Of a stretch of DNA of 64,000 nt, positions 17,479 through 26,131 are shown in pieces (within the stretch, counting starts at the first letter, position 1; each line of letters opens with the position of its first letter). Location: NCBI RefSeq assembly GCF_050937815.1, contig NZ_JACDIJ010000007.1, positions 1 through 64,000 on the forward strand, read 5' to 3'. The position numbers and the translations under genes were made by a program. Below the pieces are notes generated by a model, which saw only the letters and a list, made by a program, of their open reading frames with translations, ran no database searches and was not told where the DNA came from. This stretch comes from Treponema_C sp050937815. GTDB lineage: Bacteria > Spirochaetota > Spirochaetia > Treponematales > Treponemataceae.

Positions 17479-18687
17479 ATGAATAAAATAACGATGAAAA
17501 ATGCCCTTGCCGAACTTGACGGCGATGAAATGACCCGTGTACTCTGGGCGGTACTGAAAGAAAAATTGCTGGAACCCTTTGTGGACTTAAAGACCGAATA
17601 CTACGATTTGGGCTTAAAACACAGGGACGATACAAACGATAAAGTTACACATGAAGCGGCGGCTGCGATAAAGCGGCTCGGCGTCGGGGTAAAATGTGCG
17701 ACGATTACCTCAAATAAAGCGCGCATGGAAGAATACAATTTAAAGCAGTTAACCCCCAGCCCCAACGCGGTTATCCGTGCCGAATTGGACGGAACGGTAT
17801 TCCGCAAACCGATTCTTTTAAAAAACATAAAAGGAACGGTGAGCTGTTGGGAAAAACCGCTTATTTTGGGACGGCACGCATACGGCGATATTTATAAAAA
17901 CTGCGAAATGTACGCTTCGGGGCCGGGAAAGGCGGAATTGGTGTTTACCGATGCGGCAGGTAAAGAAACGCGCAAAACAATCGCCGAATTACAGGGGCCG
18001 GGGATTTTGCAGGGCATTCACAATACCGACGCTTCCGTCACCGCCTTTGCGCGCACCTGTTTTTTGTACGCGCTTGACGAAAAAATCGATGTATGGTTTG
18101 CCGCAAAAGATACGATAAGTAAAACCTATGACGGGCGTTTTAAAGAAATCTTTCAAAACGTATTCGATACCGAATTCAAACAGCGTTTTGCCGATAAGGG
18201 CATAGAATATTTTTACACCCTGATTGACGATGCGGTTGCGCGCATTATGCAGTCGAAGGGCGGCTTTTTGTGGGCATGCAAAAACTACGACGGCGATGTT
18301 ATGAGCGATATGGTCGCTTCCGCCTGCGGAAGCCTTGCGATGATGACCAGCGTATTGGTATCCCCTTCGGGTGTGTACGAATACGAAGCCGCACACGGAA
18401 CCGTACAAAAGCACTATTACCGCTATCAAAAAGGCGAAAAAACGTCCACAAATCCCTGCGCCCTCATTTTTGCGTGGACGGGAGCCTTGACAAAAAGAGC
18501 CGAACTTGACGGTACAAAAGAACTCGCGGACTTTGCCCGAAAACTCGAACAAGCCTGCCTTAAAACAATAGAAGACGGCCTTATGACAGGCGACCTTGCG
18601 CGTATAGCTTTTCCTGCGGCAAAAAAGATTTTAAACTCGTGGGAGTTTATAGATGCGGTGCGCGATAATTTGACGGCGGCTTTATAA
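17479..18687 (+). CDS. icd: NADP-type isocitrate dehydrogenase, eukaryotic-like class
   Basis: The 402-residue protein matches the homodimeric type II isocitrate dehydrogenases found in eukaryotes and some bacteria, not the E. coli type. Substrate residues are visible in TPSPNAVIRAELDGTVFR, ILGRHAYGDIY and NYDGDVMSDMVA, and the cofactor region reads AAHGTVQKHYYRYQKGEKTSTNP. The arginine of the usual TRH cofactor motif is a lysine here (QKH), so the NADP/NAD preference needs testing. It makes 2-oxoglutarate for glutamate synthesis, and citrate synthase is encoded 43 kb away in this window. Aconitase is not present here. It has its own promoter. Confidence 0.95.
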   Translation: MNKITMKNALAELDGDEMTRVLWAVLKEKLLEPFVDLKTEYYDLGLKHRDDTNDKVTHEAAAAIKRLGVGVKCATITSNKARMEEYNLKQLTPSPNAVIRAELDGTVFRKPILLKNIKGTVSCWEKPLILGRHAYGDIYKNCEMYASGPGKAELVFTDAAGKETRKTIAELQGPGILQGIHNTDASVTAFARTCFLYALDEKIDVWFAAKDTISKTYDGRFKEIFQNVFDTEFKQRFADKGIEYFYTLIDDAVARIMQSKGGFLWACKNYDGDVMSDMVASACGSLAMMTSVLVSPSGVYEYEAAHGTVQKHYYRYQKGEKTSTNPCALIFAWTGALTKRAELDGTKELADFARKLEQACLKTIEDGLMTGDLARIAFPAAKKILNSWEFIDAVRDNLTAAL

Positions 18688-18694
18688 AGACTCT

Positions 18695-19225
18695 ATGACG
18701 CCGACCGTCCGCCCCCGCTTCGATTTTGCCCTCTACCCTTCTCCCTTCGGTTATATCCGCATAGCCTATGATGAAGCTTATATCCGTGTTATTCAAAACA
18801 TAGCGCGCGCTCATCCGGCATACGAGGCCGAAACACAAAATCGGGGTAAGCCTTCCGCCCTATCCGACAAAGCATACGAACAGTTAACCGAATATTTTGA
18901 AGGGAAACGCGCGGTTTTTGATTTTCCCTTTTATGCGGAAGGCACGGCTTTTCAAATGCGCGTGTGGAAAGCCTTATGTACGATTCCCTACGGTGAAGTA
19001 TGCACGTATAAGGATATAGCCGTAAAAATCGGCAATCCCGCCTCCTGCCGCGCGGTTGGAGGGGCAAACAATAAAAATCCTATTGCAATCGTTATTCCCT
19101 GCCATCGTGTTATCGGTGCGGACGGAAGCCTTACCGGTTACGCTTCCGGTCTTGATTTAAAAAAAGCTTTATTGGATTTGGAGCAAAACCATAAAAAAAG
19201 GTTTGAGCGTTCCCGCACGCTTTGA
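18695..19225 (+). CDS. ogt: Methylated-DNA-protein-cysteine methyltransferase
   Basis: The 176-residue protein removes O6-methylguanine by transferring the methyl group to its own cysteine. The active site is IVIPCHRVIGADGSLTGYA, and the DNA-binding helix-turn-helix region is VWKALCTIPYGEVCTYKDIA. It begins 7 bases after icd stops, so it probably shares icd's transcript. Its 3' end meets the flavodoxin-fusion gene tail to tail. Confidence 0.95.
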   Translation: MTPTVRPRFDFALYPSPFGYIRIAYDEAYIRVIQNIARAHPAYEAETQNRGKPSALSDKAYEQLTEYFEGKRAVFDFPFYAEGTAFQMRVWKALCTIPYGEVCTYKDIAVKIGNPASCRAVGGANNKNPIAIVIPCHRVIGADGSLTGYASGLDLKKALLDLEQNHKKRFERSRTL

Positions 19226-19231
19226 GCGGTT

Positions 19232-20896
19232 TTACTTGCGGCCTTTTTTTCCGCCCGCAATATGTTTGGGATACCATTTTTGAAAGCGGACGGTAAAAAT
19301 TCCCATAAGCGCGGGGAGCACGGAATTAACCGCACCGGCATATGAAGCGATATCCGTGCGCATAATAAGATATGTCCAAATCGGAGTAAGAAGATACAGA
19401 ATTCCCCAAGCCGCGGTAATGATGCGGTTTGTTTTTATAAAAATCGGATTATGCAGGGCCGCTTTTCCGCCGAAGTTATACATCGAGTAATGTGCAGTCA
19501 GGGGAACGGAGGTAAAACAGGACAGTGTCCACATAAGGCCGAACAGTAAATAAGAAAGCGGTAAAACAAAAAGCGGCGGAATACCCGCAAGTAAAGCGAT
19601 ACTGCAGAGCGCAACAGCCGAAAATGAAAGGCGCTCATAAATTACGGTTTTGTTTTTAAAAAACAAAAGCGGCACTGCCGAACAGGCTGTAATACTTATA
19701 AATGCACCCCATACACCGTTTACCGCAGCGGCAACCCAAAAAACAATCCACGGAATAAGAAGCATACTCATATTCGTTTTGCGGCTGCAAACGCTTTCGG
19801 ACTCGGAACGTTTTTCGGAATTTACTTCGGAATTTACATCCCTCCGTTTTTTAACCGCACCGAAATAATCGTCCCAGTGAATCATAAAATCAAAATCGCC
19901 TTCAACCCGATACAAGTGCTTCATCAATGCGTCGGCTCCGTCGAGCTCGCCCCGTGCAATAGCCGACCAAACCGAATACGGAGTATCGATTCTGACGGTA
20001 AAAGGAGCGGAAAAATCGTCGGTAAGGGTGCTGCCGTCTTTTCCGAGAACGATTCTGTACGTTTTAGCGATGTCGGTATAATTCATGTCCAAAATAATAT
20101 CGTGGCCGGGATAAGAGATCTTATTGTATAAAGCCGCCATTTGCCGGGTAAAAGAGCGGCTTTCTTCCTCTTTTTCTCCGGCCTCGTTGACTCCCCAGCT
20201 TGCGTCCGCCATAGATTCAAATACGTCACGCGGCAGTAAATCTTCATTCAGTTTATCCCGTGTTGCAGGAGTGATTCCGCTTGTAATGTAGTCGCGGCCG
20301 GCCTGCGTAACGCACGAAAGGTATCTATCGGTATGTTCAGCCAGTTCTTTAACACGGAAGAGTTCGCCCTGACCGCACAGTATCGCCGTGTAGTTTTGCC
20401 CGCCGTAAAATCTGTCAAACATGGAGAGTACACTGTCGTAATTACCCCGTGCGGTATAAAAACCGCAGGTCGATATAACGACGTGCTTTTTGCCCTGTAT
20501 ATCATAGCGGGAAGGATGGCCGCCGCTTTGCGTTCCGCAGCTCATAAAGGGCAGGCTCATCGGCAGCTGACGGTCAATCAGAGTTTTAAGAGTGCCCGGA
20601 AGTCCGAAATAATACAGCGGAAAACTCCAAACGGTTATATCCGCCCATAAAAGTTTTCGGATAACTTCACCCATATCGTCACGGATGCAGCATGTCCCCG
20701 GTGTTTTATTCCAACACGCAAAACAGCCCAAACAGGGTTTAATATCCAGCCGGGCGGTTTCAAGGGTTTCAACCGCAGGAAGTTCTTCTCCCTTGTTTTT
20801 GAGCGCTTGCGATATACCTTCGATAAAAGCATCTGTCAGACGATAGGTATTGCTTTTGCTTCCCTTCGGACTGCCGTTTATAACAAGAATATTCAT
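19232..20896 (-). CDS. Flavodoxin-fold oxidoreductase fused to SCP2-like and membrane domains
   Basis: Three parts can be seen in this 554-residue protein. Residues 1 to about 225 are an NAD(P)H-dependent FMN reductase/flavodoxin-like domain (INGSPKGSKSNTYRL, PCLGCFACW, WSFPLYYFGLPGTLKTLIDR). Residues about 265-350 resemble an SCP2 sterol-binding-like fold (FSAPFTVRIDTPYSVWSAIARGELDGADAL). Residues about 375-545 contain five or six membrane segments. A possible role is a membrane-anchored flavoprotein acting on a lipid or hydrophobic substrate, but the substrate is unknown. The start overlaps the murI stop in ATGA. The first domain is certain, the second likely. Confidence 0.8.
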   Translation of the reverse strand: MNILVINGSPKGSKSNTYRLTDAFIEGISQALKNKGEELPAVETLETARLDIKPCLGCFACWNKTPGTCCIRDDMGEVIRKLLWADITVWSFPLYYFGLPGTLKTLIDRQLPMSLPFMSCGTQSGGHPSRYDIQGKKHVVISTCGFYTARGNYDSVLSMFDRFYGGQNYTAILCGQGELFRVKELAEHTDRYLSCVTQAGRDYITSGITPATRDKLNEDLLPRDVFESMADASWGVNEAGEKEEESRSFTRQMAALYNKISYPGHDIILDMNYTDIAKTYRIVLGKDGSTLTDDFSAPFTVRIDTPYSVWSAIARGELDGADALMKHLYRVEGDFDFMIHWDDYFGAVKKRRDVNSEVNSEKRSESESVCSRKTNMSMLLIPWIVFWVAAAVNGVWGAFISITACSAVPLLFFKNKTVIYERLSFSAVALCSIALLAGIPPLFVLPLSYLLFGLMWTLSCFTSVPLTAHYSMYNFGGKAALHNPIFIKTNRIITAAWGILYLLTPIWTYLIMRTDIASYAGAVNSVLPALMGIFTVRFQKWYPKHIAGGKKGRK

Positions 20897-21762
20897 AAGG
20901 CTTTTTCGGTTTCCCTAAGAATTCCCCCGTAGGGTATATTGAGTTTTTCGGCTAATATTTTATAGGGACTTTCATCTATATCGTCCGGACCGGTAACAAA
21001 AAAGGTGCAGTCCTCATACCGGTGCTCCGTTTTGCAAAGTGAATCGCAGGCGGCAGAGGGTTCGGGCACAAGCCGTAAAGCCTGATTGACCACTCCCTCT
21101 TTTGAATCGACTACGCGCACGTCTTTTCCCGCCGCTTTTTCAATCACATCGGACAGATGTAAAAAATGGGTACAGCCTAGTATGATTGTATCCGCCCCCT
21201 GCGCGGAAAAAAAATCAACGGCGGGTTTTACGGCCGCTTTTTTGTCGGTTTCGGAGGCGGTAAAAAAATCATGCTCTATAAAATAAATTAATGCCGGATC
21301 CGCCCGCTTTATAAGCGTACAATCGGGGGCAAACTGCCGCGCAAGGTCGGCAGTATAAGGTTCGTCAACCGTCCGCTGCGTTGCCAACAAACCGATACGC
21401 TTATTTTTTGTTACGGCGGCTGCCTGTTTAATTGCGGGAACGGTTCCTACAAAGTGAAGGGACGGAAAAGAGGCTCGAAGCTGTTCAAGAGCCGTAACCG
21501 ATATGGTATTGCAGCCGATAACAAGGGCTGCCGGATTAAAATACCGCAAAACTAACTTTACGGCTGCCTGTGCGGATGCGGTTATTTCGGCCGCACTTTT
21601 TTGGCCGTAGGGAAAATTGCGCGTATCGGCTACATATACACAAAAAGCATCGGGACGCTTTTCTTTTAAATGCAGCATATAGGGAAGTCCGCCCGTACCC
21701 GAATCCAAAAAAACAAAGTCCGCATTTTCAACGGATTTTTTTTCTATAGAAATTTCAGCCAC
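20893..21762 (-). CDS. murI: Glutamate racemase
   Basis: The 289-residue protein supplies D-glutamate for peptidoglycan. The two catalytic cysteines lie in VIGCNTISVTAL and IILGCTHFLHL, and the N-terminal aspartate in FLDSGTGGLPY; YVADTRNFPYGQKS is also typical. The motif around the first cysteine is divergent from the usual ACNTATA. It is the middle gene of a tight leftward group, 2 bases after the zinc-ribbon gene and overlapping the flavodoxin-fusion gene. Catalytic residues are present, so activity is expected. Confidence 0.9.
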   Translation of the reverse strand: MAEISIEKKSVENADFVFLDSGTGGLPYMLHLKEKRPDAFCVYVADTRNFPYGQKSAAEITASAQAAVKLVLRYFNPAALVIGCNTISVTALEQLRASFPSLHFVGTVPAIKQAAAVTKNKRIGLLATQRTVDEPYTADLARQFAPDCTLIKRADPALIYFIEHDFFTASETDKKAAVKPAVDFFSAQGADTIILGCTHFLHLSDVIEKAAGKDVRVVDSKEGVVNQALRLVPEPSAACDSLCKTEHRYEDCTFFVTGPDDIDESPYKILAEKLNIPYGGILRETEKAL

Positions 21763-21764
21763 AC

Positions 21765-22094
21765 TTAATCTCCGAATAAGGCGTTAAAAGCGTTTTTTGC
21801 ATGTTCGGCCTTTGCCTGCACAGAATATGCGCTGCCGGCACACGCAGGGTGCGGCGCAACATTCGGATTAAGTGAAAACCATCCGCAAAAACAGGAGCGT
21901 TCTTTGTCGCGTACTGGTTCGTCGATTGTTTCGCGGCAATCGTAGTGAGCGCCTTTTTCATAAAAATCACAGTTGCGGCAGCAGCGAACATCGGAGCCGC
22001 ATTCGGGACAAACCGCCGAACGGCTTACGGGAGAAGGAAAATCAAGCGTTTTTCCGCATTTCCAACACATATCTCTATCATACTCATTTGACAT
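21765..22094 (-). CDS. Small cysteine-rich zinc-ribbon protein
   Basis: The product, 109 residues from ATG at 22094 or 101 from ATG at 22070, has three cysteine pairs: MCWKCGK, AVCPECGSDVRCCRNC and a later ERSCFCGWF. This suggests two zinc ribbons; the C-terminal 30 residues look disordered. I do not recognise a defined role. It is the first gene of the murI group and divergent from the pentapeptide-repeat gene with fewer than 30 bases between starts. Neither start has a strong ribosome site. Confidence 0.7.
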   Translation of the reverse strand: MSNEYDRDMCWKCGKTLDFPSPVSRSAVCPECGSDVRCCRNCDFYEKGAHYDCRETIDEPVRDKERSCFCGWFSLNPNVAPHPACAGSAYSVQAKAEHAKNAFNALFGD

Positions 22095-22121
22095 AATGAA
22101 TGCAATAACATAAGATAAGCT

Positions 22122-22775
22122 ATGTTCAGCTTCGATATATGTAAATACGAACAGTGCAATAAACCGGTTCTTTTTTGTGCGGCGGAAGACAATCTCGATA
22201 CCCATTATGAAAAAAACCTTTTTTCATGTTATTGCTACGAACATTGTGAAAATCAAAACGAGGTAGAGCGTTTTGTGAACGATTATATTTTACGGCACGA
22301 TGTAATTGTAGGATTGTCGGTATCGGGGCTGCATTTTAAAGACTCTAATTTCGGGGCAAAACGATTTTACGGATGTAATTTTCAAAACTGTGCCTTTATG
22401 AATATGCACTGTGAGCAATGGAAAATACATATGTCCGTGTTCGATTTTTCCGTATTTTCGGATTGTAATATGAAAAACTCGAACATACAGTTTTCTTCTT
22501 TTGCAGGCGCCGCTTTTTCACATGCCATATTTACCAATTCCGAGCTTGTGCATAATAATTTTAACGGAATCACAGCCGTACAATCTTCTTTTGACGATTC
22601 CGATTTATATAATTCGCGGTTTATACGTTCGAATCTCGCGCAAACCTCTTTCCGAAACTGTAACATAAAAAAAGCCTGCTTTTATGAAAGCAAACAAACG
22701 GACATATCTTTTAAATTATCGAATACCCGTGAAGCTTTATTCAGTTTGGAGAATCCGGGAGAGATGTTTATATGA
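22122..22775 (+). CDS. Pentapeptide-repeat protein
   Basis: Residues about 70-200 of this 217-residue protein follow the A(D/N)LXX pattern with F or L every fifth position: FKDSNFGAKRFYGCNFQNCAF, and later FDDSDLYNSRFIRSNLAQTSFRNCNI. Such repeats fold into a right-handed quadrilateral beta helix. The N-terminal 65 residues carry scattered cysteines (FSCYCYEHC) that might bind metal. Roles in the family vary widely, including gyrase protection and effectors; none can be assigned here. Its stop overlaps the next start in ATGA, so it is coupled with the MBL gene. Confidence 0.85.
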   Translation: MFSFDICKYEQCNKPVLFCAAEDNLDTHYEKNLFSCYCYEHCENQNEVERFVNDYILRHDVIVGLSVSGLHFKDSNFGAKRFYGCNFQNCAFMNMHCEQWKIHMSVFDFSVFSDCNMKNSNIQFSSFAGAAFSHAIFTNSELVHNNFNGITAVQSSFDDSDLYNSRFIRSNLAQTSFRNCNIKKACFYESKQTDISFKLSNTREALFSLENPGEMFI

Positions 22776-23332
22776 AAGTATACTTCCATTTAAATATTGA
22801 AGGCTTTTCAAACGCATATTTAATTTTAAATCCTGCAGTAAAAGAAGCTATTATTATAGATCCGGGTAAAATTACGATAAAAATGATAGAACAAATAGAA
22901 CAACATAAATACACATTGGCAGCCGCTTTTATAACGCATAACCACAAAAGCCATACAATGGGTTTAACGACCCTACAAAAAATATATTCGCCGAAAATCT
23001 ATGCGGCGGATTATGAAGTGGCAAAAGCGGAAACTACGGTTTTAAAAGGAGACGGAATTATAAATGCTGCCGGATTGAATATAAGCTATATGTCGCTTCC
23101 CGGCCATACCGCCGATTCTATGGTATATAAAATCGGGCAATGTTTATTTACCGGAGATGTTCTGCTTGCAGGACAAGCGGGAAACACAAACAGCACTTAT
23201 GCAAAAAAAACGCTTATAGCCAATATTACTTCAAAAATACTGTCACAGCAGGAAAATACCGTCATTATGCCCGGACACGGTCCTCTATCCACCGTCGGAG
23301 CTGAAAAAAAGTTTAACTTGGATTTTTCATAA
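22772..23332 (+). CDS. Metallo-beta-lactamase-fold hydrolase with altered metal motif
   Basis: The 186-residue protein resembles glyoxalase II-like MBL hydrolases: ITHNHKSHTMG near residue 52, SLPGHTADSMVY and FTGDVLLAG, and VIMPGHGPLST. The consensus HxHxDH reads HNHKSH, so the aspartate that normally binds the second metal is serine. A one-metal or altered enzyme is possible. It is translationally coupled to the pentapeptide-repeat gene. Fold call is good; substrate unknown. Confidence 0.8.
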   Translation: MKVYFHLNIEGFSNAYLILNPAVKEAIIIDPGKITIKMIEQIEQHKYTLAAAFITHNHKSHTMGLTTLQKIYSPKIYAADYEVAKAETTVLKGDGIINAAGLNISYMSLPGHTADSMVYKIGQCLFTGDVLLAGQAGNTNSTYAKKTLIANITSKILSQQENTVIMPGHGPLSTVGAEKKFNLDFS

Positions 23333-23333
23333 T

Positions 23334-25244
23334 TCAATTAATACTCATAAAAAAAAGGTTGCCGCCTGCAAGCCCCCAGTTTTTATACAAAAAAGCACTC
23401 ATTGTTTCGGCAGCCTGCACAAAGGCTCTTGCATCGGTTTTACGGATATAGTCGCACAACTCCGGTTCGGCCGTACTTATAAAACGCCGCTTGGAAAGTA
23501 CGTCGGTAAAATAAGCGCCCGTACTTGAAGGACTTTGCTGCAAAACATAGGCCATAAATTCGTTTTTGAGCAAATAGGAGTCGGCCGTATTGTAATTTAA
23601 AGAAGGCGTTACTTCAAAATAACGGCGCAAAAACGCTGCAGCCTGCGGTTCTTCTTTTTCAAGCTCATAAAAAACGCCGTCGGCAAAGGTTCTGAACTTT
23701 TTTTCGGTAAAATAGATGCCGTGCAAACCTTCGTGAGTAAGAAAAAGGTAGCGTAAATAGCGCGGAGATTCGCGGCTCACGGAAATAAGAGCCCCCGTCC
23801 CCGCCGTAATCCCCTCCGGCCGGCGGACAATCACTTTGTTTGCAAATAAAATATCGCGCAAAAGCAATTCGCTTTGATTAAGCGGAAAACGTTCTTTTTC
23901 GGCTTGGTTGAAAAAAGCGGCCAAACTTTCGGCGCGGTAATCGTGGGCGTTAAAAGCATGTATACCGCTCATTTTTTCGTCGCTTAACAATTTTCCCGTA
24001 TAGCCTTTTTTTTCAACGTAAAAAGCAAGTCGCTTTAAAAAAGCGTTTTGCACGGCATAATCGGCAAAATCGAAAATAAGCACGGAAGGAAACTGCTGCC
24101 ACGAAAAAAGTTCGAATCGGGAATTGCGCCAATTTTTATGCGGCCAATCGATGATAAGGCCCGGATCGGCGGTAATGGGGGAAAATGCCGAATATTCTTT
24201 TTTTTCGAGTACGACGCCGTCAATCGTGTCCGTATTTGTAAAAAGTTCCACCGTACCAAAGCCGCTTTTAAATGCGCGCATATCGACAATTGCCGACCCC
24301 ACGGAAAAATGACGGCGTACGCTAAGCTTTTGGGAACCGCATAAAAACTCAACCGTGCTGTCATTTTGCATATCGGTGTTTTCTGAAGCCGAAGATTCGG
24401 TACGGAACACAAGGTGCAGTTCCCTTCCTTCGTTTACGTCAAGGGGGGGAAGGGAAGCAAAAACAAATTCTCCGGGAACCGCAGTTTTCCGGATGTTTTG
24501 ACCCGCAGCCTCCCGTGCATTTTCACCAAAGGCAATATTTTTTAAAAGCGACGCATCTATTGTGCCTCCTTCGGCGGAAAAGCCGAACCACGGAAGGCCG
24601 TCTGCACGGCTCCAGCCGTAGCGCGCCCGCGTTATCCTTGCGCCTTTTACTTTCAGCGGTATTTCCGAATACACCATAAAGCCGCGTATGTCGGAAACTT
24701 GTACGTTTTCGGCGCTTTCGAATCCCAAAGACAGTGTAAAGCGTGTGCCGGAAGGCACAAGGGCTCTTACACCTTTCAATTGTTCAAAACCTTGTGCATA
24801 AGCGGCAAAAGAACGGCTCGAATTCGAAGACAAATTTTGTTCATATACAAAGCCGAAAAAAAACTTCCCGTCTTTTACGCCGTTTTGTTCGGCCTCATCG
24901 GCAGCGCCGCTTCGGCTGCCTTGAGGCGGCGAAGTTTCGACTTCCAGCTCAAGGGCGCAGTCTCCCGATTCGATAAGGGATTGCAGACCGTTTTTTTCGG
25001 AAAGCGGATTGTCGGGAAACGAAAAAAGCATAAAGGGCGCTTTGGTGGGGTTTTCAATTACGGCGCTGCGGGCGGCTTCGGTTAAAGCCGTAAGTGCAGC
25101 GGGTTTCGAAAAAGCCGAAGAAGCTTCACTGTGCAAAGTCAAAGAAGAAGTATGACGCCGGCTGCAGGCGGAAAAAATTAAAAATACGCTGCATAAAAAA
25201 ATATACAGTTTGATATCCGGTTTTAAATAAGCTTTTATATTCAT
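23334..25244 (-). CDS. Lipoprotein with gluzincin-like HExxH motif
   Basis: The 636-residue product has a lipoprotein signal peptide ending IFSAC, so it should be membrane-anchored outside the cytoplasm. Near residue 504 it carries THEGLHGIYF, an HExxH pattern, and 53 residues later KNEFMAYVL, where the glutamate could be the third zinc ligand. Together these suggest a zinc metallopeptidase-like catalytic domain in the last 250 residues. The first 300 residues look beta-rich and are unrecognised. The start overlaps the pgeF stop (ATGA). The hydrolase claim rests on motif only. Confidence 0.65.
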   Translation of the reverse strand: MNIKAYLKPDIKLYIFLCSVFLIFSACSRRHTSSLTLHSEASSAFSKPAALTALTEAARSAVIENPTKAPFMLFSFPDNPLSEKNGLQSLIESGDCALELEVETSPPQGSRSGAADEAEQNGVKDGKFFFGFVYEQNLSSNSSRSFAAYAQGFEQLKGVRALVPSGTRFTLSLGFESAENVQVSDIRGFMVYSEIPLKVKGARITRARYGWSRADGLPWFGFSAEGGTIDASLLKNIAFGENAREAAGQNIRKTAVPGEFVFASLPPLDVNEGRELHLVFRTESSASENTDMQNDSTVEFLCGSQKLSVRRHFSVGSAIVDMRAFKSGFGTVELFTNTDTIDGVVLEKKEYSAFSPITADPGLIIDWPHKNWRNSRFELFSWQQFPSVLIFDFADYAVQNAFLKRLAFYVEKKGYTGKLLSDEKMSGIHAFNAHDYRAESLAAFFNQAEKERFPLNQSELLLRDILFANKVIVRRPEGITAGTGALISVSRESPRYLRYLFLTHEGLHGIYFTEKKFRTFADGVFYELEKEEPQAAAFLRRYFEVTPSLNYNTADSYLLKNEFMAYVLQQSPSSTGAYFTDVLSKRRFISTAEPELCDYIRKTDARAFVQAAETMSAFLYKNWGLAGGNLFFMSIN

Positions 25245-26131
25245 ACGCCGATTTTACCACAATCAAAATAAAAAATACAGGCGCCTTTTTCGGACAGATT
25301 TTCGGGAGTAAAACAATCATCCTTAAAACCGATAAAAGCCGCCATGGGAGTAAAGTGCCGCTGTTTTTTTTCCAAACTCATCGATTCGGGTAAGGCTGCG
25401 GTTTCCCGCCTGAACGAACCGTACTTATAAACTCCGCAAGCGTTTTTTGTACAGCAGGTACATTCGCCGATACAAAGAATATGCTCGTCTTTTATACCCG
25501 CTTTTTTAAGCAGGGCAAGATTCGCCTTTTCCAAAGACAGGCGGTACAAAGGGGTCCCCGACGTACTGTCTGAAGCTGCAGCGCAAGGAAAAGGCCGTTC
25601 GTTTTCGGCATAGTTATGTTCGGACAGGGGAACAACGCAATCGGGCGAAAATTCCGTTTCAAAAAAGCGGGCGCGCCGCTCATCTACCGTATAACAGCAG
25701 CTGCGTATATGCGGTCCCAAAATAACGCGGAAATTGCCGATATCGGCGCCGTATTCTTTTTGAGCTTTTTCAAAGGCTTTCAGCACAATGCCCGTTCCCT
25801 TCCAGCCCGAATGCAAAACGCCGATACAGGAACTTTTAGGTTCATAAATAAAAATCGGCATACAGTCGGCAACCGTTATAACCGGTAAAACCGAAGCGGA
25901 ACAAGTGATAATACCGTCGCCCTGTTTTTCACCGAAACGGCCGTACACTACATCATCCGCTCCGGCACAAAAAACTTCGTGCGAATGAATAAGCTCCACC
26001 GCTGTATGTTTTTTATGCCCAAAACAAGGGAAAGAAAAAAAAGAACTGCGGTTTTTATTATATTCGTCAAACCGAAAGCGCATAGAACCGGCACTTAACG
26101 GCGTTAAAGCCGCAAAAACCCTGTCTTTCAT
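25241..26131 (-). CDS. pgeF: Polyphenol oxidase / purine nucleoside phosphorylase family (YfiH/PgeF)
   Basis: The 296-residue protein has the conserved metal site of this family: ELIHSHEVF, VADCMPIFIYEP, GVLHSGWKGTG and GPHIRSCCYTVDE. Members act on purine nucleosides (adenosine and inosine phosphorolysis, adenosine deamination), and some influence peptidoglycan precursor editing. It overlaps both neighbours by 4 bases in ATGA form, so three genes are translationally coupled. The active-site residues are all present. Confidence 0.88.
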   Translation of the reverse strand: MKDRVFAALTPLSAGSMRFRFDEYNKNRSSFFSFPCFGHKKHTAVELIHSHEVFCAGADDVVYGRFGEKQGDGIITCSASVLPVITVADCMPIFIYEPKSSCIGVLHSGWKGTGIVLKAFEKAQKEYGADIGNFRVILGPHIRSCCYTVDERRARFFETEFSPDCVVPLSEHNYAENERPFPCAAASDSTSGTPLYRLSLEKANLALLKKAGIKDEHILCIGECTCCTKNACGVYKYGSFRRETAALPESMSLEKKQRHFTPMAAFIGFKDDCFTPENLSEKGACIFYFDCGKIGV

